A DNA stretch of 64,000 nucleotides from Nilaparvata lugens (lineage: Eukaryota > Arthropoda > Insecta > Hemiptera > Delphacidae): assembly GCF_014356525.2 (NCBI RefSeq), contig NC_052506.1:24315872-24379871 (forward strand), written 5' to 3'. Within the stretch, counting starts at the first letter, position 1. Every line of letters begins with the position of its first letter. Below the pieces are notes generated by a model. It had not been told where the DNA came from. It searched no databases and was given only the letters and a program-made list of their open reading frames with translations. Below, in pieces: positions 1 to 13,148 of the stretch. The translations under genes and the position numbers were made by a program.

Positions 1-3000
1 ATTGCAACGTGATCCTGTCTATATTGTTTGATCAATTTGGTAATGGTTGACATGAAGCAATCTTCCTCAACAACACTAGAATTGGTGGAAAGACTTTTCC
101 TTCTTTCCGTGGTGCATTTTTTGCAGGCCCATTTTTTATCTTCATTTTCTTTGAAGAAGCTTTAATCTTCATCTTTCAGATTCACACAAACCATGTAGAA
201 ATGATTATCGCAAAGACTACACTTTATTGACTGTTCATTACCGAGTCTAACCGATTTCATACATATATCACAACACATCATTAAATTAATATGGTCAAAC
301 AATGTGAAAAAAGATAGAAGAGTTTATTCTCACAATCTATTGAAATATATCAGAATGAAAAAGTATATTTCTATGAAGGAAAGTGGACAGTTGAACGAGA
401 GATCACTTGTATTACTTGTTATCGCTATCACTTAGATAAACTTGGAGCTCCAAGTTTTTAATTGTGATTAGCAAGAAAACAGATAATTTTAAATTATCAT
501 TTGGTGTGTTACAGGTTTTTTTGTCCTGGGCAATTTGAATGGATTTTTGCATACATAGGAAGGCTTCCTAGGAAAACTGTTTGGGTAGGTCAAAAATATT
601 TGATAAGATTGTTATTATTCACATTCTTTTATCATAAGTTTTAAATTTGATGATATTGCCAGTGAAGTTCTTGTTGTTTTCATGCTTCTTCTATCAGTTT
701 TATTGCTGAAGAAGTTGACATGATGAATTAGGTTAGCTTACCATCTGGCTCTTGATAAGTGATGCTGTCCTATCAGTAATTTCTTCTTCATGAATTTAAA
801 ACCCTCACATTGGGCGCCATGTTATGTGAAGCTGTATGTGGGTGCACATATAATATGCCCCACATTGGTTGGGACATGTTATGTGATGTCTTTTTTTACT
901 TTTACTTGTGCCAGCTAGCTGTAATCGGTAGAGCAAATGAAACATGAGGAATTCATATATTTGCCCCTGCTGAAGTAAAAATACCACAATATTCTTACAA
1001 GCTCTTCAAAGAGCTCATATGAAGTTCTGCTCTCATATGTTGCAATCTGCTGTTGCTTTGTCGGTCTGCAATTCTTACCACTGCTCCGAACGATACTGCA
1101 ATTATGGATGCTGAAGTGATAGATAAATATAAGGAATCTAAATATTGTGCAAGACAATATAGTATTGACTCCAAACTAACTCGTTACCATCTGACAAAGG
1201 CTTGTTCACTATCTGGTCACTGAACAACTAACTATCCTCCAGTGTGCTACGTGCAGAGCAGGGTCACAGAAAACTGGATGGCAGGGGAAAAGAGATTATC
1301 GTCCAACAGGAAACTCACCCCATGGATCATGTGGCAGGGAATGATTCAGATGACACTGATGCTAAGGGTGGGTTAATGATAACAATATTGTTGATTTCTA
1401 TAAGAGATTAAGCTGGTAAACAATCTTCACTTCCAGAAATTACATGAAGAGCGACCACATCTCAACCCAGTAGCTGCTTATTGTTCCAATGATGTGGTTG
1501 TTGCTGACTGTAATGTTAGATAAACGAATCCTCAAACTCGTAAACAAAAACTAGACATTTGTGGTTAAGAGTATGACATCAATAGAAAAGATGAATTCAC
1601 TGATGTTAATCTGTGGAGTTGCTGACAACGATGATGATGCATATGCTAAACTCCAAGCCTAATAAAATAAATTCAACCATGGCCCTATTCCTCCTCCAAA
1701 ATAAATAAAACTATCAGAATCCTCTTGTCACAAAATTAACTTTGTCACAATAGAAATTTATGATGATATCATTGGCATAATATGATGGAATATTATATAT
1801 TATCAAAATAATTGATAATATATTGTATTGAATGTTTATTGTTCAATGTTTTTAAGAGTAGGTCATATAACTTGCATTCATGTGGGTAGCTCATCATTGG
1901 TTTCATTGTTATCTTATCATTTTGTTGTTATCAGTAGGCCTATCATGGTTTTTCTTTGTCATCATTGCATCAGGAGAATCTGGAAAAATGTTCGACCAAA
2001 ATATTTTGAGAAGCATATGTGAACATGAATACATGATTGGACCGTATGCAGGAGATCTTCCAGTCGCAAGTGATAAGCCTAGCTAAAGTTTCACGAAAGG
2101 AAGTGATTGAGAAAAATGCGGAAATTGGGAAAGATATAGTCAGTCAGGTGGAGTGACTCAAGCGTCAATAGAGTCTCATGGTTTCGAAAAAAATGACAAC
2201 CATATCACCCCTACAAACTCTGTGAAGGTTGGAGTGGATTCAGTTACAGCCAGTCATTGTCTAGTTATCGATTTGGAAGTTGAATAAATTGAGACAACAT
2301 GGCTCATCACAGCTAAGGAAGATGATTATGATCCAAAGAGAAGTTGAGCTGCTCAAACACAATGATTCCACTACATCTACAAGGCTGGCACTCACTGGTC
2401 AAGGTTGGAACGTATGTCAGCTGAGATTGATGGGCCAATTACAGCAGACCCTCGATGTCTTCTCAGAGTTGCATTCTTGGACAAGAGGTGATAATCAAAT
2501 TCTATCGTTCTTCTGATACCCTTCAAAAATTGACCAAGAAGTACTTTCATCTAGATACATAACAGGGCTGTATACCGTTCAACAAATCTCTATCCAGTGT
2601 AATTTCTTTAAAACCCTGCTGTCTGTGAGCGTTTGGACTTGCTTCATGAGGCTCTCAAGCGATTCACTTGCCGAATCATTAAAATACCAGATTATGAATA
2701 AGGAAAAATCTATACAACCTTGCCCAACCACTTGAAGAGCTTTACAACGTTGTTCTACATTACTTTTAAACCCTCACAAGTCTCGAGAATCACTCTATGT
2801 GATGTTGCCATCATTGTAGTCTCTTCATTTCATGGATCAACAATCTATGACCCACATGAAGGGCAAGTGGTTAAAACTATTTGAATTTGTCACTGTTTCA
2901 CTAAACTACATGAATCTGTCATGTCTTTAAATGTATGAAAATCGAAATTATTATTTATCATTATTGTTATTATTGTATTGTATACTTCTATTAAATCTTA

Positions 3001-6000
3001 TTCCAAAGGCAAATTTATGTTATATTATTGTGTCACCAACTTGGAAAACATAAAATTGTGTGTTGTGTCTCCTGCTGCCCCATTACAGTCCAATCAGTAT
3101 TCATAAAACTAATAAATTGCTTGAAATATCAATTTTGAATATTATTATAATATTTACAATTCGAGAATTACATATTTTCTCAAATTAAAATTGAGCTAGT
3201 TCAATGTACTCTATACTTTAGTTTATTTTTATTATGTTCTCTGAATGGTAATCATGGTGGAGCAGGACAATGTGAACATTTATGTAAGATATTATGTGTC
3301 TTTCTCCATGTAGCAGTGCAGTTATCAGCACCCTAAGTGCGCTCCACTGTAGCCCTTCTGGTTTTCAAAATAGAAACATTGTGAAACCAAAGCTTTAATT
3401 AAAGTCTGTAATTATTTATCTTTTCAAAATACAAGTAGTATTTTTACATTAGATAACTGCACAAAATGCTAAATTAACGTGCAATGCACATTGATACACA
3501 ATGAACAAATCAATACTAACTGATGTTGTATTTATAGGCTACTAATTGAAAAATATCATCAACACAGGTAAAAAAATAATAAAAAATTTGATAAAAAGCT
3601 TTAAAAAATAATAAATCAAATAACAGAATAGAGTCAAAAATATTAACAAAAATTAACCTGTGAAAAATTAAGTCTGTAATATTCTATGTAAACTAATTCA
3701 GTATCATTAATCACATTAAGATTATTATTATATTTGTTAGGTTTATTATTATATTTGTAAGATGTTATTTAGATGTTTATATTCGTTATCATCTGCATGT
3801 GGAGTACCAAGAACAATGAATTTGAAAAACTAGCAAGTAAAAGATTGGAAGATGGAGACAGCCAATAAGTAATTATCAAGTTGAGTTGAGAATATTATCC
3901 ACAGAGTGAGCGCACAGCCAGCAAGTGAGATAATCAAATTAGAGAGATGAAACATTAGGGAGAAATGAAAGAATAGAGCCGAACACAAAGTGAACACACA
4001 AAAAAAGGAAGAGGTACCTTATTGTATTGACAAGTTAGTCTAGAGAATGAATGATAAACACAGATATAAAATTTCCAAACAGTTATAATTGAAATGGAAG
4101 AAATCATGAACCAAACTGTGTGAGTCCAGAATGTAACATGAAGAAGATTGCTCAAATTGTAATGAGCCTTCAGGAATTGCTATTTGCAAACTTATGTGGC
4201 ATTGTGGCACAACTGATGTTGTCATGTTGGTGATGCTGGAGTATGGCAGGCCAGTAAATTTAGTATTGCATCTTGTTGCATCATTTGAGAGTTTTTTTTA
4301 GGTGAGTGGGGCTTGTTGCCAACTTCACTAATTATTGTAATTGTTGTGGAGAGAATTCCACGTGTTAAGTCGAAGGGCTTGGACCCAGACTTGTATCAAT
4401 TTTTTATTGATGGTTGATTATTTCTCATTGGGTACTACCACAATCCTAGAGTGTAGTAGTGTAGTGTTGAAGATGCTTGGCTAGTCTTGCTGCAGTTGAC
4501 ATGATGTGAGGGCTGGAATGTGCTGCATGGGTTAGAAATTGGCAAGACCTTGAGACTCAACACCTTGCCAATTTGGGGTTTTTATGTGACAAAACTTTTC
4601 ATAAGCGGGCTGGCATAGCTCGAATTGATAGATAGCGAGCAACAATTACTATTGATAAGATAAGGTGCCAGTCAGCTATCATTTGTTTCATGCAACTCTA
4701 ATATAATAACGATTTTCTCTTTTCAATTCTGTGATTCTATAGATGTGAATGTCTTTGTAAAATTATATTTATAATAATTATTATTGTATCCTCTCACAGG
4801 AAGGTGTTCTCCAAATTTCCCCTCTGGCTCCATGTTATATTTTGTTTTGTGGAGATTCTTGTTATTTCTGTTATATATGTCACTCAATTAAATGTCCTCA
4901 CCCCCCATCACCATCACTTTGAGGGAGGTTCTTATCTTTTCGGCTACGTCATCCCTCCCAGTGACTTGTAACAGAGCTTGGCCTGTTTCGTTCACTGCTC
5001 TAGACTCTTCTCTAGACTCTACTTGAGACTCTCGTTGTCGGTTGAAGTGCGTGGTTGAACTTGGCTGTGATGAATTATGGTGATACATTAGGAAACTAAG
5101 CCGTGATGTAATTAGTGCATGCTGCGTGAAAAGACTGATGCCAAAAAACCTAAAGTACCTGCTCTACAGACTGAGGCATATCCAGCCAGGGACAAAAATC
5201 TAAGAAGCTGGTGAGTACATTCCTTTTATATCAAAATTAGACAGAAAAGGACCCTCAGGTGGAGTCACTTTTCACAATGTTCAATTGAAGATGTAATAAA
5301 TCTATAAGGAAGACACATAGAGGTGGGAGAAATAATTGTTTAGAAAAACAACCTGAAACATTAGAAAAAATAATAACCTCATGATTTAATGATAATTTAA
5401 ATTATAGTTATCCATCAATAATAATAATAACTGTTATTAGTGTAATAGTTGTATTATAATAATAGTTATTATTATTATTAACAAAATTCTCAAGATGGAT
5501 GAAATTTCAGCTAAACCAATACTCTAGAGCTCTAGAGCATAAACAAACAGACCATTCAAATGAGATATTGATTGCGAATTCCGTATTCAGATCAGATGTA
5601 GGTACTATGAATTATTATTAACATGAGCGTACTCCAGCCAATCTTGAAAAGTAGCGAGCTGGACATGGGAAGTTTACAGTAGTGTAGAGTGATTTTTGCT
5701 AAGGCCCGATCCAACAGATTGCGCTTGTGAACTGGGCTTGCAAGCCAAATCCGTAACTGGATGGGGCCCTTTACAAACACAACACACCAACTCACAATGA
5801 TTCATCAATGACGATTTTCACTGACACATAATTCTGATACTTTTCGATAACAGTTACATGAATTTTGAAGACAAATAGTCCAACTCACTTTGGCCTCTGA
5901 AGACTGAAAGCTGACTTTTGCTGTCCAATTGAGCAGAATTCATTGCAAGTACCGCCATGTCTACAATAGTTACTTATCTCGAAATAATAAAGGTGAAAAT

Positions 6001-6700
6001 AAAGGCAGCTAATCTATTCTATAATAATATTATTTTGTAAATCTACTGACAAAATTTTCCAGAATTCTCTTCTGAAGCATCTGGCTGCCGCAAACGTTCC
6101 ATGGATCTCCTTTTCCCGCCAAACTGTAAAAAATAATATGTATTGAGACATTGCTATTCTAGAATTCTCTTATGAAATGCCAAAAGGTAGAAAAATGGCA
6201 ACACCACTATATTGGATATACAGAGATCAAAAAGAAATTCAACCTTTCTAGTGTAATAGTCCAGGGCAAATGTCATTCCATGGTCACGTTTGGGTAACAG
6301 CCATGGAAGATATCTCAATTTCTTCCTTAGGTCTGGCATAATGAGGATCGTGATGATTGTAAGTCGAACTCACAGGCAAACACCTCGGAAACAAAATGGC
6401 TGCCAAAATTCTTAGAATTTTTATATATCGCTTGTATTTCAATAACCATTCAAAATATTCAACCATTCTTTGAACGAAAAAATTTTAAAAATCTCTCTCT
6501 ACAATATTTATTCAATAAAGGTTTCCTCTAAAATGCATAATTTGTGAGTTATAACCTTCAAAAGCCCAAACAACTTTTTTTTCGAAACTCTTCCCATTAC
6601 CTCGCAGCTCATTCAAGAATAGTATGGGGGTAAACATATCTCTCATATACCTTCTTATGAGCATTCATTGCCTCGACTATAGTTCGTTTCTTCAGCTTCA
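1..6700. other. No recognisable gene
   Basis: AT-rich sequence with only short open frames (up to about 80 codons) that lack domain signatures, codon bias or recognisable splice structure. I could not place any stretch in a known gene or transposon family. A small AT-rich inverted repeat built of AAT/ATT runs lies at about 5418-5481. Decayed transposon sequence cannot be excluded. Confidence 0.5.
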
Positions 6701-6739
6701 AAACGATATAAATATCCATCTCTGAAATACAAATCTCTG

Positions 6740-7280
6740 AAAGCCGAAAAATGTGTCTACAGCGCCCTTCAAAGAAAACCCTATATGATTTCTGGTGCGT
6801 TTTTACATATGCATGAGGTAACAAGCTGGAACTATAAATTGATTTTTCATTACTACACCAGGATAGAGACTTGCAAATGGCCTCAATCTCTTCGTTACAA
6901 CAAGCCAAATGACAATATTGATGATGGAAACAACGAAAATTTTTGACATCATTGAAAAATTCAAATGGTGGTCATTATTTACAGAAATTTTTATATCGCT
7001 TGCTTTGTTGTTATTATGAGAGATATCGGATTGGTTTTACCCCAAAGTGTTTAGAATCAACCAATCTATGATATTAGTTAGAATCGACCCATTTGGACTA
7101 CTTTTTTTGTGATTAATATTTAACTTCAAAACTTGAAACATACATTTTTTGGGGACAATATTTCACTTCCCACTCTATATATTATGTATTTTCAGTAGAC
7201 ATACACTAGTATTATTGGCACAGTGTTATAGGATATTTCCAAAGCTTCAAAATGACATCTGATTGAAGGCTGTATTGTTT
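6740..7280. repeat. Dispersed repeat, copy 1 of a diverged pair
   Basis: This stretch resembles 7640-8130 in the same orientation. Shared landmarks are an AAATGGTGG / AGATGGTGG block after a CATCAT run (about 6950 and 7820), TATTATTGGCACA (7211 and 8073), and ACATCTGAT..GAA.GCTGTA near the ends (about 7255 and 8103). The copies are diverged and carry indels. No coding capacity is seen. The family is unknown to me. Confidence 0.4.
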
Positions 7281-7639
7281 ATTGTTTTTGAAGGGACGGA
7301 TTCAAGGATCCAAAGGTTCAAAGAACCCCACACGTCAACCGAAGCTTATTGTGTTCCCAAGTAGTATGTTAGTTAGGCAAACCAATACCTGTGTCCTTTA
7401 CAAGAACCAAGAGTTTTTCCCTATGCTAACATCCCATTCATCACCTGGTTGCTTGTTGCAATCCAGTGTGATATGCTTGGCAGTCTCTTCAGACTGATTA
7501 GTCTAGTGACCTACGTAAGTTCCACTCCTGGCTTTTTTGTAGGTCCTTCTGCTGAAGGAGGGGTCGCCAAATTGCCGCTAGGGCGCCCAGTGCCTGGCCA
7601 CCCTTGACTCCGCCTCTTGAACCACATTTGTGCCTGGAG

Positions 7640-8130
7640 TTTCACTCATTTCTGGTCTCTTGGGATTTTCTTTTTGTCCCTCCAATACTACCCTGATGAA
7701 GGGGAAAACCGTGTAATTCATGACTCCTTGAAGGCACAGACTTGGAAATGGTATCAATGACTTTTCAATAATGCATAGAACTAGAATATCAATGATGGCA
7801 GTCTCAAAAAAGTCTGTCATCATGAAAAAACAAGATGGTGGCCTGAATATGTTGATTTTCATGAAATCGTCTGTAATTCTATAGATGTTGAGGAAATCAA
7901 TTCAGCCATCTTGGTTCTCCAAAATAATTATACTACAATATCCAAAAGATTCATCTCATACCAACAGTTTATACTACGGTAAATATTATTTCAAACTCTT
8001 GAAAAATTTGATTTTTCAATGACAAAATTTTACTTTTTTATCCTGTGAATGTCTTTACAATGAACAAACACCGATATTATTGGCACAAAGTGGAAAAAAT
8101 AACATCTGATAGAACGCTGTACATCTATGT
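7640..8130. repeat. Dispersed repeat, copy 2 of a diverged pair
   Basis: Direct partner of 6740-7280, sharing the same ordered short blocks. It is probably a non-autonomous interspersed repeat. No terminal repeats or target duplications could be assigned by eye. Confidence 0.4.
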
Positions 8131-8299
8131 TGCAAGACAGGGCAAGAGAAGAAAGTACTGTTTGCAGCAGAAACCACAATTTTTACCTCCCTTGCCCTAT
8201 CACCTATAGGTGAGGAAAGTATTGCTTTCCAAAAAAAATTAAGTTACCCTAATTTCAAGGTCCCCTTGAGTCCAAAAACATGATTTTTGGGTGTGTGTG

Positions 8300-8703
8300 T
8301 GTACAAAATATTTACAAGAGGCAAAAAAGTTAGCTAATTCTATCAAGATTTCAAGGATACCTCATTTATTAAGATTGGTCGGAGAATAACAGAGAAATTA
8401 ATTATTTTTGTATTGCATGCACTACCAGTTTTCACAATTATTTAAACATCAATATTACACTATCCGATTGCAATTGTATTCAAGATGAAGCTTTGGAACT
8501 CGGTATGGCTCCATATGGCCATCCAGCTCATCTTACAATGTTTTTCAGATGTTCTTGTTTGTTCATGATCATGCATGCTGTACGAAAATAAATAATTTCT
8601 ATGTTATTCTCTGACCAATCTTGATAAATGAGGTATCCTTGAAATCTTGATTGAATTTACTAACTTCTTTGTCGATTGTAAATTTTCTGTCAAGTGGAAG
8701 GTT
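8300..8703. mobile_element. MITE-like inverted repeat
   Basis: Two arms of about 100 bp lie in inverted orientation. The arm at 8300-8405 contains AAGATTTCAAGGATACCTCA, and the reverse complement of 8594-8703 carries the same block; the arms match at roughly nine positions in ten. Both continue outward through an AGTTAG / CTAACT boundary. The ~190-bp centre has no open frame. The arrangement suggests a non-autonomous terminal-inverted-repeat element. A (GT)n tract at 8291-8302 abuts the left arm. The superfamily is not determined because no target duplication was identified. Confidence 0.5.
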
Positions 8704-9125
8704 TTTGTGAAATTTGCAATCAAAAATTTTGAATGGCCGCCATTTTGAAAATTTACTTCGAAATTTTTTTATTTTATTCCATATACTGTAGTTGAGTCTT
8801 TATAGCATAAATATTTATGCCAGATTTCAGATCAATACAACATTTCGTTCTTGAGAAAAATTCTCAAGTGAGAAAAACAAAATGGCAGCTATAAGGATAA
8901 CTGCTGAGTTTTGGAGAGTCTAAATACGACATTTGTAGACTCCTATCATCCTGGAACAATACCATGAAATGTTTGACACTACTTCTGAAACACTCTGTAT
9001 ATACAGTAGTATGATAATAGTTTTAAATGTAGATGCCAATTGTCATTCCTCTAAATTATTCTCATTTGAGAATGAGTCTTACAGTTCAATGAGCAAGGAA
9101 AGTTATGTGAGTGTGGCAGAATTTT

Positions 9126-9345
9126 TCACCATAATAGTAGATGATTACTACCGAAACTGGGAAGCTTTTTCTGGAGATATCTCCCCCTCTCACCACCACC
9201 CGCACCTATCCTACGACCCCTCCCCCTCCCACAGTCATTCACCACCACCCCGCACCCAAAAATAGCTTTCACCCCCACCCACCACCATGAAATAAATTTC
9301 TGAATATAGATTTCTCTCTGTCTCTCTCTCTCTTTCTCCATATAT
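9126..9345 (+). repeat. C-rich dispersed repeat plus CT microsatellite
   Basis: GGAGATATCTCCCCCTC is followed by a cytosine-rich block, then AAAAATAGCTTTC.CCC, then a CT microsatellite at about 9312-9340. The same order of blocks occurs in reverse complement at 55385-55540, so this is a dispersed repeat rather than a gene. Frames spanning it are low-complexity Pro/His/Ser and are not credible proteins. Confidence 0.5.
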
Positions 9346-10925
9346 ATATATTGTAAAGACGTGATTCCTTGGGGGTTATCTCTTATGATAGAGTCCCACA
9401 TTGTGAAGCCATTGTGTAAAGATTCAGATTGCCAACCATTCATATGTGGTGTGGTACTTTTTAAATATATAAAGCTTTAAAAATATATATATTATATTTA
9501 ATACTGATACTTGGACTTCAAGTCAATTCAGAATTCTACAACTTAAAACCTGTTTGGTCTGTAGATTTAATAGGACATGCTTTGATCAATTAGCAAATAA
9601 TAATTACTAAAAATAACATTTAAAAATCTCAGGGTTTTTTATGAGTTCGTGCCGTGCATGGAAGTAAGCTTCCTACATAAATCAAATGACTGCATAAAAC
9701 GTTCTTATAGACTATATGATAGCACTCAACACGTTGCGAATTTTCTTTAACTTGAATTAATTTATATAGCGCTTTGATCAATTCCCAACTTTTATTAAAA
9801 GGCCTTTAAAAAACAAGCTCATCTGAACTAAACACTCACAGTAATGATGTTCTTGGAGGTCTTGTAGAGTAAATTAAATATTTCCAATAATTAATTATGC
9901 AGGTCCTTTTTGTCTCAGCTGGGCTTGCACGTGGTCCAGATTCCTTATAGATTTCTTTCAGTATATAAGATACATTTATGGGAACAGATTATAATTGAGA
10001 ACTCTTTAATAACACTGAGTTCACAGATGAATAAACATTAATTACAAATAGTTTACATTTAAAAAAGGGATTGGCTTGATAATTTCAAAATTTAACAGGA
10101 AGAAAGAACCCTAATTTCCATGTACGTCCTCACAGATCAGGATCACAAGCCAAAGAGAAGTGACTTCCAGAAAAATTTCATCTCTTCCTTGAACGATTTG
10201 TAAGCTTCCTTATGATTGGCTTTCTAATTTAGCAAGACTCAATACAATTGGTTACTTCAGATTCAGGGTTTCTTCAACTTTGTTATGGGAAGATAAATAA
10301 GAAGTTTTTATATAAATAGATGGAGTGATTATCTTAGATTATCCCAATAAATTAATCGTGATATACAATACTATCACGCAGTGTACATTTAATTTTTCAT
10401 ATGAGCTTTGTATACTCTTGGTTTTCGTACTTTTTTAGATTGTAATAAATACTCATGCAGCAATAATAGTTGTCCCTATTTACTCACATAAACCTTCCCT
10501 AGTATATATAATACATCTTTTGTGAGTAAACTTTATAATTCAACTTATACTGGTTGATCGAACAATCAGCTGATTCGTTAGATGTTGATTCAAATAACTA
10601 TTGATTTATCCTAGATTGATTGATTCATTTTAAAACATAAATAACAATTCTAACCTCAAATGTACATGCAAACTTTTATTTTCTATGATCTGCCAATAAT
10701 AAATAAGCCACTTTATAATTTTTAATTCTGCCAATGGATTCTCATTATTGTTGAATTACAATTATGTATGTTTTTCTTATCGCTTTAGATAATATTATTA
10801 ATCTTTATCACTAATAACATTCGATTTTACCTGAGTGGTACTTTGACTAGGCTATCTTTCCTTTCTATTTTATAATTCTATTAAAGTTCAATAGTTCATT
10901 TCAAAAATATTTTGTGGTGCTAAAA
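9346..10925. other. No recognisable gene
   Basis: AT-rich sequence without a frame, repeat or transposon signature that I can support. Confidence 0.5.
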
Positions 10926-10929
10926 TACC

Positions 10930-11069
10930 ACGTGACAGTATTTATATATATATATTGTGGCAATATGGATATATTTATATATATATAAATATATATATAT
11001 ATATTGTGGCAGCCACCCTTAGGAGTGGAGTATATGTCGTTTTTATGGTGAATAATGTCTTAAAATATA

Positions 11070-11109
<40 letters not shown>

Positions 11110-11128
11110 TCCCTCTCTCTCTCTCTCC
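10930..11128. repeat. (TA)n and (CT)n microsatellites
   Basis: TA-dinucleotide tracts at about 10941-11003 and a long CT tract at about 11071-11128 directly precede Penelope-like sequence. The frames read through them are Ser/Leu or Arg/Glu dipeptide artefacts. Confidence 0.85.
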
Positions 11129-11405
11129 CTATATATAGAGCTCATGGACATGATATCCTCTCTCACTTCCTCAATCAACTCGACTCCGACTACTCTGTCT
11201 CCTTCACCTGGAATATTTCTGAATCCTCCATCAACTTCCTAGATGTCAATGTAATCCTTTCCAACTCCAATACCTTATCCACCAATACTTTCACCAATTC
11301 CACCCACACTGAACAGTTCCTACACTTTGAGAGTTGCTATCCCTACCACATCAAAAGATCCCTCTCACGTTCCTTCTCAATCCGAGGCCAAAAAATTTGC
11401 AGTGA
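11129..11405 (+). repeat. Penelope-like element tail copy (pseudo-LTR)
   Basis: This segment duplicates 12232-12520 in the same orientation, including the CATGGACATGATA start and the AGGCCAAAAAAT..TGCAGTGATCC end. It encodes the part of a Penelope-type RT that follows the catalytic palm (SVSFTWNISESSINF). It is joined at about 11405 directly to the N-terminal RT sequence of the next unit. Such tail-to-head joins, called pseudo-LTRs, are known for Penelope-like elements. This copy keeps CGA where the downstream copy has a TGA stop. Confidence 0.65.
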
Positions 11406-12540
11406 TCCTCACTCCAACCCCCAACCTCACACTCCAAGATTTCAAATCCATCAAGGACCTTCGCTCTGACCCCAGTATTTCCATCACCAAAGCTGACAAG
11501 AGCTCAACTGTAGTCTTACTGAACACCACAGATTACATCAATGAAGCCAACCGGCAACTCACCAACCCTGAACAGTATCAACTCTTGCCATCTGACCCTA
11601 CTCCACAAATCCAAAAGAAAGTCTTCAAATTCCTGATGCAATATGGACCATCTGAAGGCCTCTCGGACTCAGACATCAACATCCTTTTGCCAGACTTTCC
11701 CAACACACCACACTTCTATCTTCTTCCAAAAATTCATAAAGAAGGCAATCCTGGTCGTCCCATTGTTTCAAGCATAAATAGCCCAACTGAACGAATCTCT
11801 GCCCTTGTTGATTTCCACCTCCAACCCATTGTTGCCTCCTTACCCTCTCATATCAGAGACTGCTTCCACTTCACAGATATCCTAAGAAACACAACCCTCC
11901 CAACTGACCAACAACTCCTCCTTGTTACCATTGATGTAGCCTCCTTCTACACTTCTATCTCCCATTCTGAAGGCTTAAAATCCCTTGAGCATTTCCTTTC
12001 CTCAAGACCATTCAACCTCCTTCCTAGTAAACCTTGCCAAACTGGTGCTCACAAGCAATGCCTTCAGTTTTGAAGATGAATATTATCTTCAAACCCAGGG
12101 TACAGCGATGGGCACCAAGATGGCACCATCCTATGCAAACCTATTCATGGGCCTCCTTGAACAAGATTTCCTTTCCAAACAAACCCTATCCTCCCTGATA
12201 TGGCTCCGTTTCATTGACGACATATTCCTCATTTGCTTATGGACATGATACCCTCTCCCACTTCCTCAATCAACTCAACTCCAACTACTCTGTCTCCTTC
12301 ACCTGGAATATTTCTGAATCCTCCATCAACTTACTATATGTCAATGTAATCCTTCCCAACTCCAATACCTTATCCACCAATCCTTTCACCAAATCCACCC
12401 ACACTGAACAGTTCCTACAGTTCCTTTGAGAGTTGCCATCCCTACCACATCGAAAGATCCCTCCCACATTCCCTCTCAATCTGAGGCCAAAAAATGTGCA
12501 GTGATCCCCACCATCTTGACCAGTACCTCAAAAAACTCCA
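11406..12540 (+). pseudogene. Penelope-like element reverse transcriptase, frameshifted
   Basis: Broken reverse transcriptase of a Penelope-like element. The first frame (to 12073) carries the N-terminal region with SITKADKSSTVVLLN, then FYLLPKIHKEGNPGRPIVSS and the palm motif VTIDVASFYTSI with its catalytic Asp. A second frame (about 12010-12248) carries [20 protein letters not shown] and the active site RFIDDIF. A third frame (12214-12429) carries the following thumb region. At least two frameshifts and an in-frame TGA near 12474 separate them. No GIY-YIG endonuclease domain is visible; the copy stops near 12560 where a minisatellite begins. The family call is strong because the PGRPIVS and GTxMGTKxAPxYANLFM motifs are characteristic. 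The element is inactive. Confidence 0.8.
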
Positions 12541-12644
12541 CCAAAGGGAGGGCTTTGGTGGGTGAGCTATGATGGTTCTTGAGCCTCACTAATTTCATAA
12601 ATATAGGGTATTCTTGTGCCTGAGAAACCTGGTTGGTCTACTCT

Positions 12645-13140
12645 TTTGGGTGAAAGGAAGGATAGGCCATAACTTAACACTGCCTCTTGTAGGAGAGGAA
12701 CGATAGGCCGTAACTTAACACTGCCCCTTTTAGGTAAAAGGAAGGATAGGTCATAACTCAACACTGCCCCTTGTAGGGGAGGAAAGATAGGCCGTAACTT
12801 AACACTGCCCCTTTTAGGTAAATGGAAGGATAGGCCATAACTCAACACTGCCCCTCTTAGGTAAAAGGAAGGATAGACCATAACTTAAACTGTACCTTGT
12901 AGGAGAGGAAGGGTAGGCTGTAACTTAACACTGCCCCTTTTAGGTAGAAGGAAGGAAAGGCCGTAACTTAACACCACCCCTTGTAGGAGAGGAAGGATAG
13001 GCTGTAACTCAATACTGCCCTTTCTAGGTAAGAGGAATGATAGGCCATAGCTAAACATTGCCCCTTGTTGGAGTGGAAGGATAGGCCATAACTCAACACT
13101 GCCCCTTTTAGGTGAAAGGAAGGATAGGCCATAACTCAAC
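12645..13140. repeat. ~50-bp minisatellite, about 10 units
   Basis: Alternating tandem units carry AAGGATAGGCCATAACT(T/C)AACACTGCCCCTT, one type continuing TTTAGGTAAAAGG and the other GTAGGAGAGG. The units alternate so that the higher-order period is about 100 bp. Open frames running through it on the minus strand simply translate the repeat and are not genes. It fills the gap between the Penelope remnant and a Polinton integrase fragment. Confidence 0.9.
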
Positions 13141-13148
13141 CAATTCAT

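Noticed and set aside
1200..2600. Possible decayed transposase or host exon
   Set aside because: Some phrases looked protein-like in mixed frames, but no motif could be tied to a family.
805..9443. Many short open frames in the first 9.4 kb
   Set aside because: They are 60-105 codons, overlapping, without motifs or splice structure, as expected by chance in AT-rich DNA.
10955..11242. Open frames across the CT/TA microsatellites
   Set aside because: They translate dinucleotide repeats (Ser-Leu or Arg-Glu) and part of the Penelope tail.
12567..13148. Leu/Pro/Lys repeat proteins on the minus strand; also a CRISPR-like look
   Set aside because: The frames merely translate the minisatellite. 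Units are adjacent without unique spacers, and the DNA is eukaryotic.
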